Source: Rhodobacterales bacterium 32-67-9 (GTDB lineage Bacteria; Pseudomonadota; Alphaproteobacteria; Rhodobacterales; Rhodobacteraceae). From it: a stretch of DNA of 64,000 nucleotides. Of this stretch, positions 54,359-62,532 are shown piece after piece. Under the pieces are notes generated by a model. That model saw only the letters and a program-made list of their open reading frames with translations, had not been told where the DNA came from and did not search any database. The stretch covers positions 1 to 64,000 of the forward strand of contig NCEA01000021.1 of NCBI GenBank assembly GCA_002280515.1. Direction: 5' to 3'. The translations under genes were made by a program, and so were the position numbers. Position 1 is the first letter of the stretch. Every line of letters begins with the position of its first letter.

Positions 54359-55699
54359 TTACTCGGCAGGTTCCTTGTTGAACTTCGGGCTGTTGGCGCG
54401 GATGGAGTACATGTTATTGCGCCGGGTCTTGAACTTGTCCTTCTCGTACACTTCCGCCGGGATGTTGAAGAAACCGGAGTCGAGCTGGGCGGGAGAGGTT
54501 TCCTTCATCTCGATCGAGTCGAACGGGCAGGCGTCCATGCACAGCTCGCAGCCGATGCAGTTGTCGGTATGCACCTCCACCGTGCCATCCGGTGTCTGCG
54601 ACAGAGCCTCGTAGAAGCAGACCTGGATGCAGATGTTGCAGGTCGGGTTCTTGCAGGTGTCATCATTGATCACTGCATGGATGCGGTTTTTCGAGAACTG
54701 TTCGGAATAGTCCTTCACCGACCGCTTCGAGGCAATGCCGATCATCTCGTCAACGGTTGCATAGCCGTTTTCATCCATGAACGTTTCGACGCCCTCGATG
54801 ATCTTCGGCAGCCACTTGATGCCCTTGACCATCAGGATCGAACCGACCTGAACGATGGTCGAACCCGCCATGATGAACTCGATCACGTCACGGTGGTCGA
54901 AGATCCCGTTCGAGCCGGAGATCGGCATCCCGAGCTCCTCGTGGATCCGGTGGACCCAGCGCAGCGAGAGGGGCTTGACCCAGGTGCCGCCGATCCCGGC
55001 GGGGCCGCCGATGCGGGGCTGGCCGGTGTCGATATCGACGACAAAGCCGGTATGGCGGTTGATCGCGGTCACACCGGCAGCGCCTGCCTCGCGCACCGCC
55101 TTGGCGATGGCAAGCGGCTTGGACTGATCCGGCGTCAGCTTGACCACGACCGGGATATCCACCGACTCGCAGACCTGGCGCGTGACCTCATAGGCCACCT
55201 CCGGCTCCTGCCCGATCATCGAACCGCCATGCACGCCCGGCATCATCGCCGGATGCGGGCAGCCGAAGTTCAGCTCGACCATTGGCAGACCGCAATCCTC
55301 GATCGTCCGGCAGATATCCTTCCAGCCGTTGATGTCCTTGGCGCCGGCGCTGCCGATCAGGTGCGCCCCTCGCTCCGCCGCGTATTTCTGGATTTCCTTC
55401 AGATCGGGAATCCAGTCCTTGTAATAGGTGCTGGAATAGCCCGAGCGGCTGTAGAAGACGAAGTCCCGCGCCGGCTTGCCACGGATGATGTCGCCTTTGG
55501 AGTTCATCACGCAGTACTTGGAGTTCTGCGTCAACCGGGCCATGTCCTCGATGTCGGTCAGCGTCTTGATGATCGCGCCGGAGGCTCCCCCGTCAAAGCA
55601 TTGACGCATCAGGTCGGGGCTGTTCGTGGTTTCCAGCGAGGCGATGATAACGGGGTTTTTGAACTTCACTCCGCAGAAGTCCACGCTCATGTCCGCCAT
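54359..55699 (-). CDS. PreA-like dihydropyrimidine dehydrogenase (dihydroorotate-dehydrogenase fold plus 2[4Fe-4S])
   Basis: 446-residue protein. Residues 1-325 form a flavin-binding barrel: FKNPVIIASLETTNS near 13, VELNFGCPHPAMMPGVHGG near 135 containing the active-site Cys region, and ISGSNGIFDHRDVIEFIMAGSTIVQVGS split as SGSNGIFDHRDV and AGSTIVQVGS. Residues 340-400 carry two [4Fe-4S] motifs (CKNPTCNICIQVC, CIGCELCMDACP). PreA with its NADH subunit PreT reduces uracil and thymine; no preT is here, but fdxA and fpr are. It probably reduces a pyrimidine-like or other N-heterocyclic ring. Start ATG 55699 has GGAGG six bases upstream. Confidence 0.88.
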   Translation of the reverse strand: MADMSVDFCGVKFKNPVIIASLETTNSPDLMRQCFDGGASGAIIKTLTDIEDMARLTQNSKYCVMNSKGDIIRGKPARDFVFYSRSGYSSTYYKDWIPDLKEIQKYAAERGAHLIGSAGAKDINGWKDICRTIEDCGLPMVELNFGCPHPAMMPGVHGGSMIGQEPEVAYEVTRQVCESVDIPVVVKLTPDQSKPLAIAKAVREAGAAGVTAINRHTGFVVDIDTGQPRIGGPAGIGGTWVKPLSLRWVHRIHEELGMPISGSNGIFDHRDVIEFIMAGSTIVQVGSILMVKGIKWLPKIIEGVETFMDENGYATVDEMIGIASKRSVKDYSEQFSKNRIHAVINDDTCKNPTCNICIQVCFYEALSQTPDGTVEVHTDNCIGCELCMDACPFDSIEMKETSPAQLDSGFFNIPAEVYEKDKFKTRRNNMYSIRANSPKFNKEPAE

Positions 55700-55747
55700 C
55701 TCAATCCTCCAGCACGGTGTCAGAGTCCCGCAGTTCGGTGACGGGAA

Positions 55748-55769
55748 TATTAGGTAGTATACTCCTTTT
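55748..55769 (-). promoter_or_regulatory. palindromic operator site D, upstream of the preA-like unit
   Basis: Core AGGTAGTATACTCCTT at 55752-55767; minus strand AAAAGGAGTATACTACCTAA followed by TAATAT as a -10-like box. It lies about 50 bases before the PreA-like start. Confidence 0.68.
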
Positions 55770-55913
55770 CTATCGTCCGGCAAGTCGTTTGATCCGGCAT
55801 CGAAGGGGGACTGGTGGGCGGTGCCGAAACCCTCGGCTCCGAATTCAAACTGGTTGTCCGACAGTCCCTCGCCGGAAATGACCAAGCCTCAAAGATGCGT
55901 TCCACAACTCATT

Positions 55914-55936
55914 TCTTGTATACAAAAACATTGACA
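55914..55936 (+). promoter_or_regulatory. MatR-like operator and -35 box of the malonate unit
   Basis: Perfect palindrome TTGTATACAA at 55916-55925 in TTCTTGTATACAAAAA, followed by TTGACA at 55931-55936. From memory the operator reported for Rhizobium MatR is TCTTGTATACACGA, so the left ten bases match. No convincing -10 was found. It lies about 80 bases before the binding-protein gene. Confidence 0.6.
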
Positions 55937-56002
55937 TGGAATGCACAACGTGACAACGGAGGTGAATTCATCGAGCATTCGGCATTCATAGGGAGGATAC
56001 CA

Positions 56003-56986
56003 ATGACCGGACGACTCACAGCGGCAGCGCTGACAGCGCTTGCAATAGGAACAGGTGCGGCAAACGCGGAGGAACTCCGCCTGTCACATCAATGGTCCGA
56101 GAACGACGTACGCCACCAGGTGGCGCAGATGGTCGCGGATGAGGTTGCCGCCGCCAATGTTGACCTCGAAATCAAGATCTTCCCCAACCAGACGCTCTTC
56201 AAGGCGCGCGAGCAATATACCCCGCTCAGCCGCGGCCAGCTCGACATGACGGTCCTGCCGCTGAGCTATGCCGGTGGCCAGCAGCCCGCCTACAACCTGA
56301 CCCTGATGCCGGGCCTGGTGCGCAACCACGACCATGCCGCGCGCCTGTCCGCCTCGCCCTTCATGGAAAAGCTCGAGGAGATCATGGCCGGGGACGATGT
56401 GAAGGTCCTCGTTCACGGATATCTTGCCGGAGGCTTCGGCTCGAACAAGGGCTGCATCACCGGCCCCGACGACGTGAAGGGGGTCACGATCCGCGCTGCC
56501 GGCAAGTCGTTCGAGCAGATGTTGGCCGGGGCGGGCGCCTCGATTTCGTCGATGGCGTCGTCGGAGATCTATCCGGCGCTCCAGACGGGCGTCCTCGATG
56601 CCACCAACACCTCGTCGGAAAGTTTCGTCAGCTTCCGTCTCTACGAGCAACTCAAGTGCTTTACCCCGGCCGGGGAGAATGCGCTGTGGTTCATGTATCA
56701 ACCTATGCTGATCAACAAGCGTACCTTCGACGAACTCAGCCCGGAGCAACAAAAGGCGCTGACGGATGCGTCGGCCAAGGCCGAGGCCTTCTATCTGGAA
56801 GAGGCCAAGAAGGGGGACGATGCGGCACGTCAGATCTTTGCCGACAACGGTGTGGAGATCGCCGAGATGGCGCCGGAAGATTTCGATGCCTGGCTCGCCC
56901 TGGCAAAAGAGACCGCGTTCCCGGCCTTCGTTGAGGAAACGCCGAACGGGCAGGAACTCCTCGATCTCGCCCTGGAAGTGAAGTGA
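56003..56986 (+). CDS. TRAP transporter substrate-binding protein, probable malonate
   Basis: 327-residue periplasmic protein with a clear signal peptide (TGRLTAAALTALAIGTGAANA, cleavage after ANA near residue 22, shown here by its end GTGAANAEEL). RGQLDMTVLPLSYAGGQQ near 75, GVTIRAAGKSFEQMLAGAGA near 155 and EIYPALQTGVLDATNTSSES near 180 fit the DctP family. It heads a unit with two permeases and matA-matB, so malonate uptake is the likely role. The start has GGGAGG seven bases upstream. Confidence 0.87.
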   Translation: MTGRLTAAALTALAIGTGAANAEELRLSHQWSENDVRHQVAQMVADEVAAANVDLEIKIFPNQTLFKAREQYTPLSRGQLDMTVLPLSYAGGQQPAYNLTLMPGLVRNHDHAARLSASPFMEKLEEIMAGDDVKVLVHGYLAGGFGSNKGCITGPDDVKGVTIRAAGKSFEQMLAGAGASISSMASSEIYPALQTGVLDATNTSSESFVSFRLYEQLKCFTPAGENALWFMYQPMLINKRTFDELSPEQQKALTDASAKAEAFYLEEAKKGDDAARQIFADNGVEIAEMAPEDFDAWLALAKETAFPAFVEETPNGQELLDLALEVK

Positions 56987-56993
56987 TGCAGTG

Positions 56994-57021
56994 GCCCCCT
57001 GCTCCGTCCGGAGCGGGGGGC
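56994..57021 (+). terminator. intercistronic hairpin between TRAP binding protein and permease genes
   Basis: 13-bp stem GCCCCCTGCTCCG / CGGAGCGGGGGGC with a 2-base loop and one wobble pair, starting eight bases after the binding-protein stop and followed by TGCGGCTTTCG. It is a likely attenuator or 3'-end stabiliser that allows more binding protein than permease. Confidence 0.6.
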
Positions 57022-57050
57022 TGCGGCTTTCGTCATCGATGGAGGGTGTC

Positions 57051-57611
57051 ATGCCGGGCCCTGAACGGAAACCGACGACGCGACTGCAGGACGCTGTTCG
57101 CATCCTGTCCAACGCCTGCGGCGCCGTTGCCGCGGCGCTCATCCTGATCTCGGTTCTCGTGACCTGCCAGATGATATTCGTGCGCGGCGTACTTGGGCAG
57201 TCGACGATCTGGCAGACCGAAGCCGTCATCTACATGATGATTGGCGCGACCATGATCGGCCTTCCCTATGTGCAGCATCAGCGCGGCCACGTCGGGGTCG
57301 ATCTCGTGCCCGGTCTCCTGTCACGGGGGGCACGCAAGGGGCTCGCAATCGTCGTCCTCATCGCCACGCTGCTCATGGTCGCGACAATGACCTATTACGG
57401 GTGGGAGATGTTCCACCTCGCCTGGGAGCGTAACTGGAAGTCGGAATCGGTCTGGGCCTTCCCACTGTGGATTCCCTATCTGACCGTGCCTTTCGGTTTC
57501 GGCGTCTTCGCCCTCCAACTCTTCACCGATCTGTGGCTTGTCGCAACCGACAGCGGTGATGCCTTTGCGGCCAATGCCCACGGTATCAGCCCCGAGGGGG
57601 AGAACCTCTGA
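57051..57611 (+). CDS. TRAP transporter small permease (DctQ type)
   Basis: 186-residue membrane protein with four hydrophobic segments (about 23-45, 58-78, 95-117, 135-160). Start ATG 57051 follows GGAGGG by four bases; the frame from 56991 runs through the hairpin and is not used. The stop shares one base with the large permease start (TGATG). Confidence 0.88.
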   Translation: MPGPERKPTTRLQDAVRILSNACGAVAAALILISVLVTCQMIFVRGVLGQSTIWQTEAVIYMMIGATMIGLPYVQHQRGHVGVDLVPGLLSRGARKGLAIVVLIATLLMVATMTYYGWEMFHLAWERNWKSESVWAFPLWIPYLTVPFGFGVFALQLFTDLWLVATDSGDAFAANAHGISPEGENL

Positions 57612-58930
57612 TGGAACCTCTCACGATTGGCATTCTGGTCGCAGTTGCGACGGTACTTGTCCTGTTCTCGGGCATTTCGGTCGCCGTCGGCCTCCTGGTG
57701 GTCGCGACCCTCTTTCTGCTCGCCTTCGACGGGGCCCGTTCGCTGGAGGCCTTGCCGGAACTCTTCTTTGCAGAACTCAACAGCTTCGCCCTCCTCTCCA
57801 TCCCGATGTTCATCATCATGGGGGCGGCCATCGCCTCGACCCGCGCCGGCCCCGATCTTTATGAAGCGTTGGAGCGCTGGCTGACGCGGGTGCCCGGCGG
57901 GCTTCTGGTGTCCAACCTTGGCGCCTGCGCCTTGTTCGCGGCGATGTCGGGATCGTCTCCGGCGACCTGCGCGGCGATCGGCAAGATGGGCATTCCTGAA
58001 ATGCGCCGCCGCGGCTATCCCGATGAAGTTGCCGCAGGCTCCATCGCCGCCGGCGGGACGCTTGGCATCCTGATCCCGCCCTCGGTGACGATGATCGTCT
58101 ACGGCATCGCGACCGAGACGTCGATCGGGCGGCTGTTTCTGGCCGGCGTCGTCCCGGGCCTGCTTCTGACCATGCTGTTCATCGCCTGGGCGATCTTCGA
58201 CACCTGGCGGCGCGGTGCGGCGGGCGCAGCCCTCACCAGCGCGCGCTACTCCTGGCGGGAGAAACTCGAGATTCTGCCAAGGGTCGTCCCGTTCCTCGTC
58301 ATCATCGCCGGCGTCCTCTACGCGCTTTACGGCGGGATCGCCACGCCGTCCGAGACGGCGGCGGTCGGGGCGCTGCTCTGCATTGTCGCGGCGATCATCA
58401 TCTACCGGATGGTCCGGCCCGCCGATCTTTGGGCCGTGCTGCGGGATTCGACCCGCGAAAGCGTGATGATCCTCTTCATCATCGGGGCGGCGGGGGTGTT
58501 CAGCTTCATGCTGTCGTCGCTCTTTGTCACCCAGTCGGTGGCGCAGGCGATTGCCGAGCTCGAGGTCAACCGCTGGGTGCTGATGGCGATCATCAACCTG
58601 TTCCTGCTGGTCGCGGGCTTCTTCCTGCCACCGGTGGCCGTCATCCTGATGTCTGCGCCGATCCTCCTTCCGATCACCATCGCGGCCGGTTTCGACCCCT
58701 ACTGGTTCGCGGTCATAGTGACGATCAACATGGAGATCGGACTTATCACGCCGCCGGTCGGGTTGAACCTCTACGTCATCAACGGCATTGCCCCGGACAT
58801 ATCGCTCAGGACCGTGCTTGTCGGCTCGTTTCCCTTCGTGCTCTGCATGGTGGCGGCAATCGTGATCCTCTGCGTCTTTCCGGGGCTGGTGACCTGGCTT
58901 CCGAACCTGGTGATGGGAGTGGCGCTGTGA
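57611..58930 (+). CDS. TRAP transporter large permease (DctM type)
   Basis: 439-residue membrane protein with about 12 helices. ALFAAMSGSSPATCAAIGKMG near residue 98, AAGGTLGILIPPSVTMIVYG near 150, PSETAAVGALL near 240 and EIGLITPPVGLNLYVINGIA near 375 are DctM landmarks. The stop overlaps the GTG of malonyl-CoA decarboxylase, so transport and metabolism genes are translationally coupled. In Rhizobium the mat locus uses the unrelated carrier MatC instead. Confidence 0.92.
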   Translation: MEPLTIGILVAVATVLVLFSGISVAVGLLVVATLFLLAFDGARSLEALPELFFAELNSFALLSIPMFIIMGAAIASTRAGPDLYEALERWLTRVPGGLLVSNLGACALFAAMSGSSPATCAAIGKMGIPEMRRRGYPDEVAAGSIAAGGTLGILIPPSVTMIVYGIATETSIGRLFLAGVVPGLLLTMLFIAWAIFDTWRRGAAGAALTSARYSWREKLEILPRVVPFLVIIAGVLYALYGGIATPSETAAVGALLCIVAAIIIYRMVRPADLWAVLRDSTRESVMILFIIGAAGVFSFMLSSLFVTQSVAQAIAELEVNRWVLMAIINLFLLVAGFFLPPVAVILMSAPILLPITIAAGFDPYWFAVIVTINMEIGLITPPVGLNLYVINGIAPDISLRTVLVGSFPFVLCMVAAIVILCVFPGLVTWLPNLVMGVAL

Positions 58931-60177
58931 CCCTGCTGGCAGATCTTCTTTCGACCGTGTTCGAACGGCGAACCCGCTCGCTTCCGAGTACCGATCGGGA
59001 CGAAAGAACCCTCGAGCAACTCTGTGCCGCCCTCGTCGGTTCGACAGGCGAAGTGTCTGGCGTCACGATCGCCAGTCTCATACTCGTCCGTTACGAGGCG
59101 CTCGACGACGGTGGAAAGCTCGGGTTCTTCCGCCATGTCGCGGGGGCCCTCAACATCGACCCGGAGCAGGCGCGCGCCGCGCTTGCCGCCTACGCGACCG
59201 AGGCGACCCGGAAAAGCTATGCCGACTTCATGTCCGCCGTCGAACCAGCGCGGCAAGAGTTGATGCGGCGTCTGAATCAGGCGCCCGGCGCGACCGAACG
59301 GCTGGTCGCGATGCGCGCCGACCTCTTGCGCCTCAGTTCGAGGGAGCCGGCGCTTCAGGCGCTCGACCTCGACTTCCGCCACCTCTTCTCCTCGTGGTTC
59401 AACCGCGGTTTTCTCGTTCTCAGGCCGATCAACTGGGGAAGCCCCGCCCACATCCTGGAAAAGATCATCGCCTACGAGGCGGTGCACACCATCGACAGCT
59501 GGGATGACCTGAGGCGGCGGCTGAAACCGACGGACCGCCGGTGCTTTGCCTTCTTCCATCCCGCCATGCCGGATGAGCCGCTGATCTTCGTTGAAGTCGC
59601 CCTGACCGTCGGCATTCCCGGCTCGATCCAGCAGCTTCTGGCGGAAGATCGCACGCCGCTTGCGTCCGAAAAGGCAGATACCGCCGTGTTCTACTCGATT
59701 TCGAACTGTCAGCCCGGGCTGGCGGGTATCTCGTTCGGCAATTCGCTCATCAAGCAAGTCGCCGCCGACCTGGCCAAGGAGCTTCAGGGCCTGAAGACCT
59801 TTGTCACCCTGTCACCGATTCCCGGCCTTGCCGCATGGATGGAATCGGAGAACCTGACGGTTGCCGTCGAGGATCACGACCGGGTCCGCCAGATTGCCGC
59901 ACGCTATCTGTTGACCGCCAAGCGAGACGACGGATTGCCCCTTGATCCGGTAGAGCGGTTTCACCTCGGCAACGGCGCCATCGTACACGAGGTCCATGCC
60001 GGGGCCGATACCTCGCCGAAGGGGCGGGCCCAATCCGCGGGTGCCATGGTCAATTACCTTTACGATCTGTCGAAGGTCACGCAGAACCACGAGAAGTTCG
60101 CCACGGGGCATGTGATTGCGACATCCAGGGAAATGCGCGCCCTCGCCAAACCCGCCACAGTGCCGATCAAAAAATAA
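58927..60177 (+). CDS. matA: malonyl-CoA decarboxylase
   Basis: Decarboxylates malonyl-CoA to acetyl-CoA; 416 residues. An N-terminal helical domain (to about residue 140) precedes the GNAT-like catalytic domain with CFAFFHPAMPDEPLIFVEVAL near 205, SISNCQPGLAGISFGNSLIK near 258, and the C-terminal FHLGNGAIVHEVHAGAD near 345. The start is GTG in a GTGA overlap with the TRAP permease stop; the longer frame from 58429 lies in the permease gene. With matB it turns imported malonate into acetyl-CoA. Confidence 0.92.
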   Translation: MTLLADLLSTVFERRTRSLPSTDRDERTLEQLCAALVGSTGEVSGVTIASLILVRYEALDDGGKLGFFRHVAGALNIDPEQARAALAAYATEATRKSYADFMSAVEPARQELMRRLNQAPGATERLVAMRADLLRLSSREPALQALDLDFRHLFSSWFNRGFLVLRPINWGSPAHILEKIIAYEAVHTIDSWDDLRRRLKPTDRRCFAFFHPAMPDEPLIFVEVALTVGIPGSIQQLLAEDRTPLASEKADTAVFYSISNCQPGLAGISFGNSLIKQVAADLAKELQGLKTFVTLSPIPGLAAWMESENLTVAVEDHDRVRQIAARYLLTAKRDDGLPLDPVERFHLGNGAIVHEVHAGADTSPKGRAQSAGAMVNYLYDLSKVTQNHEKFATGHVIATSREMRALAKPATVPIKK

Positions 60178-60187
60178 GGAGCAGGTA

Positions 60188-61705
60188 ATGAGCAACCCGC
60201 TTTACGACGAACTCTTTGGCCGCCACGACGGCAGGGCCGCCCCGTTTCTGTATCTGGAAGACGGCTCGGTCGTTTCCTATTCGGACTTCATCATCAGGGC
60301 TGCGCGACTTGCGAACCTGCTGACTCAACTGGGTCTCAAACCCGGCGACCGCGTCGCGGCGCAGATCGGAAAATCGCCGGAGGCACTGGCCCTCTACGCG
60401 GCCTGCGTTCGGGCCGGGCTGGTGTTCCTGCCTCTCAACACCGCCTACACGCCCGACGAAGTCAGCTATTTCGTTGGCGACAGCGGCGCACGACTGCTCG
60501 TTTGCGATGCCGGGTCCGAGGCCCGCCTCGGTGCGGTTGCCCAAGGCGTCGGGGCCATGCTCGAAACAATGAATGACGACGGCACCGGCACCCTTACCCG
60601 TCAGGCCGAGCTGATGTCGCCGGTCTTCGATACGGTTCCGCGCGACAGGGAGGATCTTGCCGCGTTCCTTTACACCTCGGGCACGACCGGGCGGTCGAAA
60701 GGCGCGATGCTGACGCAGGAAAATCTCTTGTCCAACGCGCGCACCCTGGCCGAGCACTGGCGGTTCACGGACAGCGATGTGCTGCTTCATGCCCTGCCGA
60801 TTTTCCACACCCACGGCCTTTTCGTTGCGACCAATGTCACCCTGGTGGCCGGTGGCGCGATGATCTTCCTGCCGAAGTTCGACCTCGAAACCATTCTGAA
60901 GAACCTGCCGCGCGCGACCGCCATGATGGGCGTCCCGACCTTCTACACGCGGCTCTTGGACGAGCCGCGGTTCACGAGGGAGCTGGCCCGTCACATGCGT
61001 CTTTTCATCTCCGGCAGCGCGCCGCTCTTGTCCGAGACGCATGTGGCGTTCGAGAAGCGGACCGGCCACCGCATTCTCGAACGCTACGGGATGACCGAGA
61101 CCAACATGAACACGTCGAACCCCTATGACGGAGAGCGGCGCGCGGGAACGGTCGGGTTTCCACTTCCGGGCGTGGAGATCAAGATCACCGATCCGGCCAC
61201 CGGCGCGACCCTGCCCGATGGCAAGGTCGGGCAGATCGAGGTGCGGGGGCCGAATGTCTTCAAGGGCTACTGGCAGATGCCGGAAAAAACGGCCGCCGAA
61301 CTGCGCGCCGACGGTTTCTTCATTACCGGCGATCTCGGCAAGATCGACGAGGACGGCTATGTCCACATCGTCGGCCGGAACAAGGACCTGATCATTTCGG
61401 GCGGCTACAACATCTACCCGAAGGAGATCGAGCTTGTCCTCGACGACCAGCCCGGTGTGCTGGAAAGCGCCGTGGTCGGAGTGCCGCATCCGGATTTCGG
61501 CGAGACTGTCCTGGGGGTGCTCGTGCCAAAGCCCGGTGAAGTGCCGGACCTCGACGCCATCGGCAAGGCCGTTGCCGCATCGCTTGCGCGCTTCAAGCAT
61601 CCCCGGAAACTCGTTGTGGAGAATGAACTGCCACGGAACACTATGGGCAAGGTGCAGAAGAATGTGCTTAGAGACCGGTATCGCACCCTGTTCGTGCCGG
61701 CCTGA
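60188..61705 (+). CDS. matB: malonyl-CoA synthetase
   Basis: ATP-dependent ligation of malonate to CoA; 505-residue AMP-forming acyl-CoA synthetase. The P-loop-like FLYTSGTTGRSKGAMLTQ is near residue 158, RYGMTETNMNTSNPYDGER near 300 is typical of MatB, GDLGKIDEDGYVHIVGRNKD near 382, and the catalytic lysine is in PRNTMGKVQKN near the C-terminus. The start ATG at 60188 has AAGGAG six bases upstream and ten bases of spacing from matA. The 848-residue antisense frame over this gene is a shadow. Confidence 0.93.
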   Translation: MSNPLYDELFGRHDGRAAPFLYLEDGSVVSYSDFIIRAARLANLLTQLGLKPGDRVAAQIGKSPEALALYAACVRAGLVFLPLNTAYTPDEVSYFVGDSGARLLVCDAGSEARLGAVAQGVGAMLETMNDDGTGTLTRQAELMSPVFDTVPRDREDLAAFLYTSGTTGRSKGAMLTQENLLSNARTLAEHWRFTDSDVLLHALPIFHTHGLFVATNVTLVAGGAMIFLPKFDLETILKNLPRATAMMGVPTFYTRLLDEPRFTRELARHMRLFISGSAPLLSETHVAFEKRTGHRILERYGMTETNMNTSNPYDGERRAGTVGFPLPGVEIKITDPATGATLPDGKVGQIEVRGPNVFKGYWQMPEKTAAELRADGFFITGDLGKIDEDGYVHIVGRNKDLIISGGYNIYPKEIELVLDDQPGVLESAVVGVPHPDFGETVLGVLVPKPGEVPDLDAIGKAVAASLARFKHPRKLVVENELPRNTMGKVQKNVLRDRYRTLFVPA

Positions 61706-61909
61706 CCGTGCCGTGAGGGCGATTTTGCGGCCGCTCCCACACCCGGCCCGCATCAGGGTGAAATCGGCCTTGGCGAAGATCGCTTTTTGTATGCAACACA
61801 CCGGGTTTCGCATAATTTTATGGTGTCTTCCTGTCTTGGCGGCGGCCATGCCCGGGAAAACGCCCCGTGGGTATCCAACGCAGGATGCCTCGCAATGACA
61901 ACGGCTTGA
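61706..61909. other. matB-matR gap with second MatR-like operator
   Basis: TTGTATGCAA at 61787-61796 (one base from the perfect palindrome at 55916-55925). The rest should hold the start and first half of a GntR helix-turn-helix, but I find no frame that encodes it; a TGA lies in the FCD frame at 61907-61909. Confidence 0.55.
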
Positions 61910-62455
61910 GGCCGAAGGGAAAATGGAAAAACGGAAGCCCTGCAGCGGCTGGCCCGAACCAGTCTTGTCGAACTGATTCCGCGCCGCGGAGCCTTTGTGC
62001 GGCAACCGGGCCCGCTCGAGATTGTCGAGATGTTCGAAGCCATGGCCGAATTCGAGGCGAGTTGCGCGCGACTGGCCGCGAAACGGATCACCGACCGCGC
62101 GCTCGATGACCTCCGGGCCGCCAATGAGCGATGCCGGGCAGCCGTCGAGAACGGCAATCCCGACACCTACTATGCCGAGAACGAGGCGTTTCATCTGCTG
62201 ATCTACGAACAGTGCGGCAACGCCTACATCCAGCAGGAAGCCTTGCGGCTGCATCGGCGCCTCAAACCCTACCGGCGCCTGCAATTGCGCGTGCGCGGCC
62301 GGATGAAGCAATCGATGTCGGAACACGAAGCCATCGTGGCGGCCATGGCCGCGGGAGAGGCGGAGGTTGCGGCCTCCACGATCCGCGATCACGTCGCCAT
62401 CCAGGGCGAAAAGTTCCATACCTTGTTGGCAAGCCTGAAAGAGACTGCGGCGTAG
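61910..62455 (+). pseudogene. matR: GntR/FCD regulator with disrupted DNA-binding domain (MatR-like)
   Basis: From 61937 the frame reads EALQRLARTSLVELIPRRGA, the second half of a GntR winged helix, then FVRQPGPLEIVEMFEAMAEFE and a complete FCD ligand domain (ENEAFHLLIYEQCGNAYIQ, MSEHEAIVAAMAAGE, RDHVAIQGEKF). The preceding recognition helix is missing and a TGA closes the frame upstream. The first in-frame start is the GTG at 61997, which would give only a 152-residue FCD protein. An internal deletion with frameshift is likely. FCD proteins of this kind adjoin mat genes as MatR. Alternatively a genuine truncated regulator without DNA binding. Confidence 0.72.
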
Positions 62456-62532
62456 CTTTTGCGGCACACGAATTGCTCTGAACCGCCGAGCCATGCCACC
62501 TTGGCTCGCGAAAGCATACCCATCCGGCCAAC

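Larger units (their letters stand above)
55700..56002. other. 303-bp divergent regulatory region
   Basis: It separates the leftward preA-like unit from the rightward malonate TRAP unit. It contains operator site D near the left end and the MatR-like operator TTGTATACAA near the right end, with TTGACA (55931-55936) just after it. Nothing else is recognised; the frame extending the PreA-like ORF to 55885 is not coding. Confidence 0.6.
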
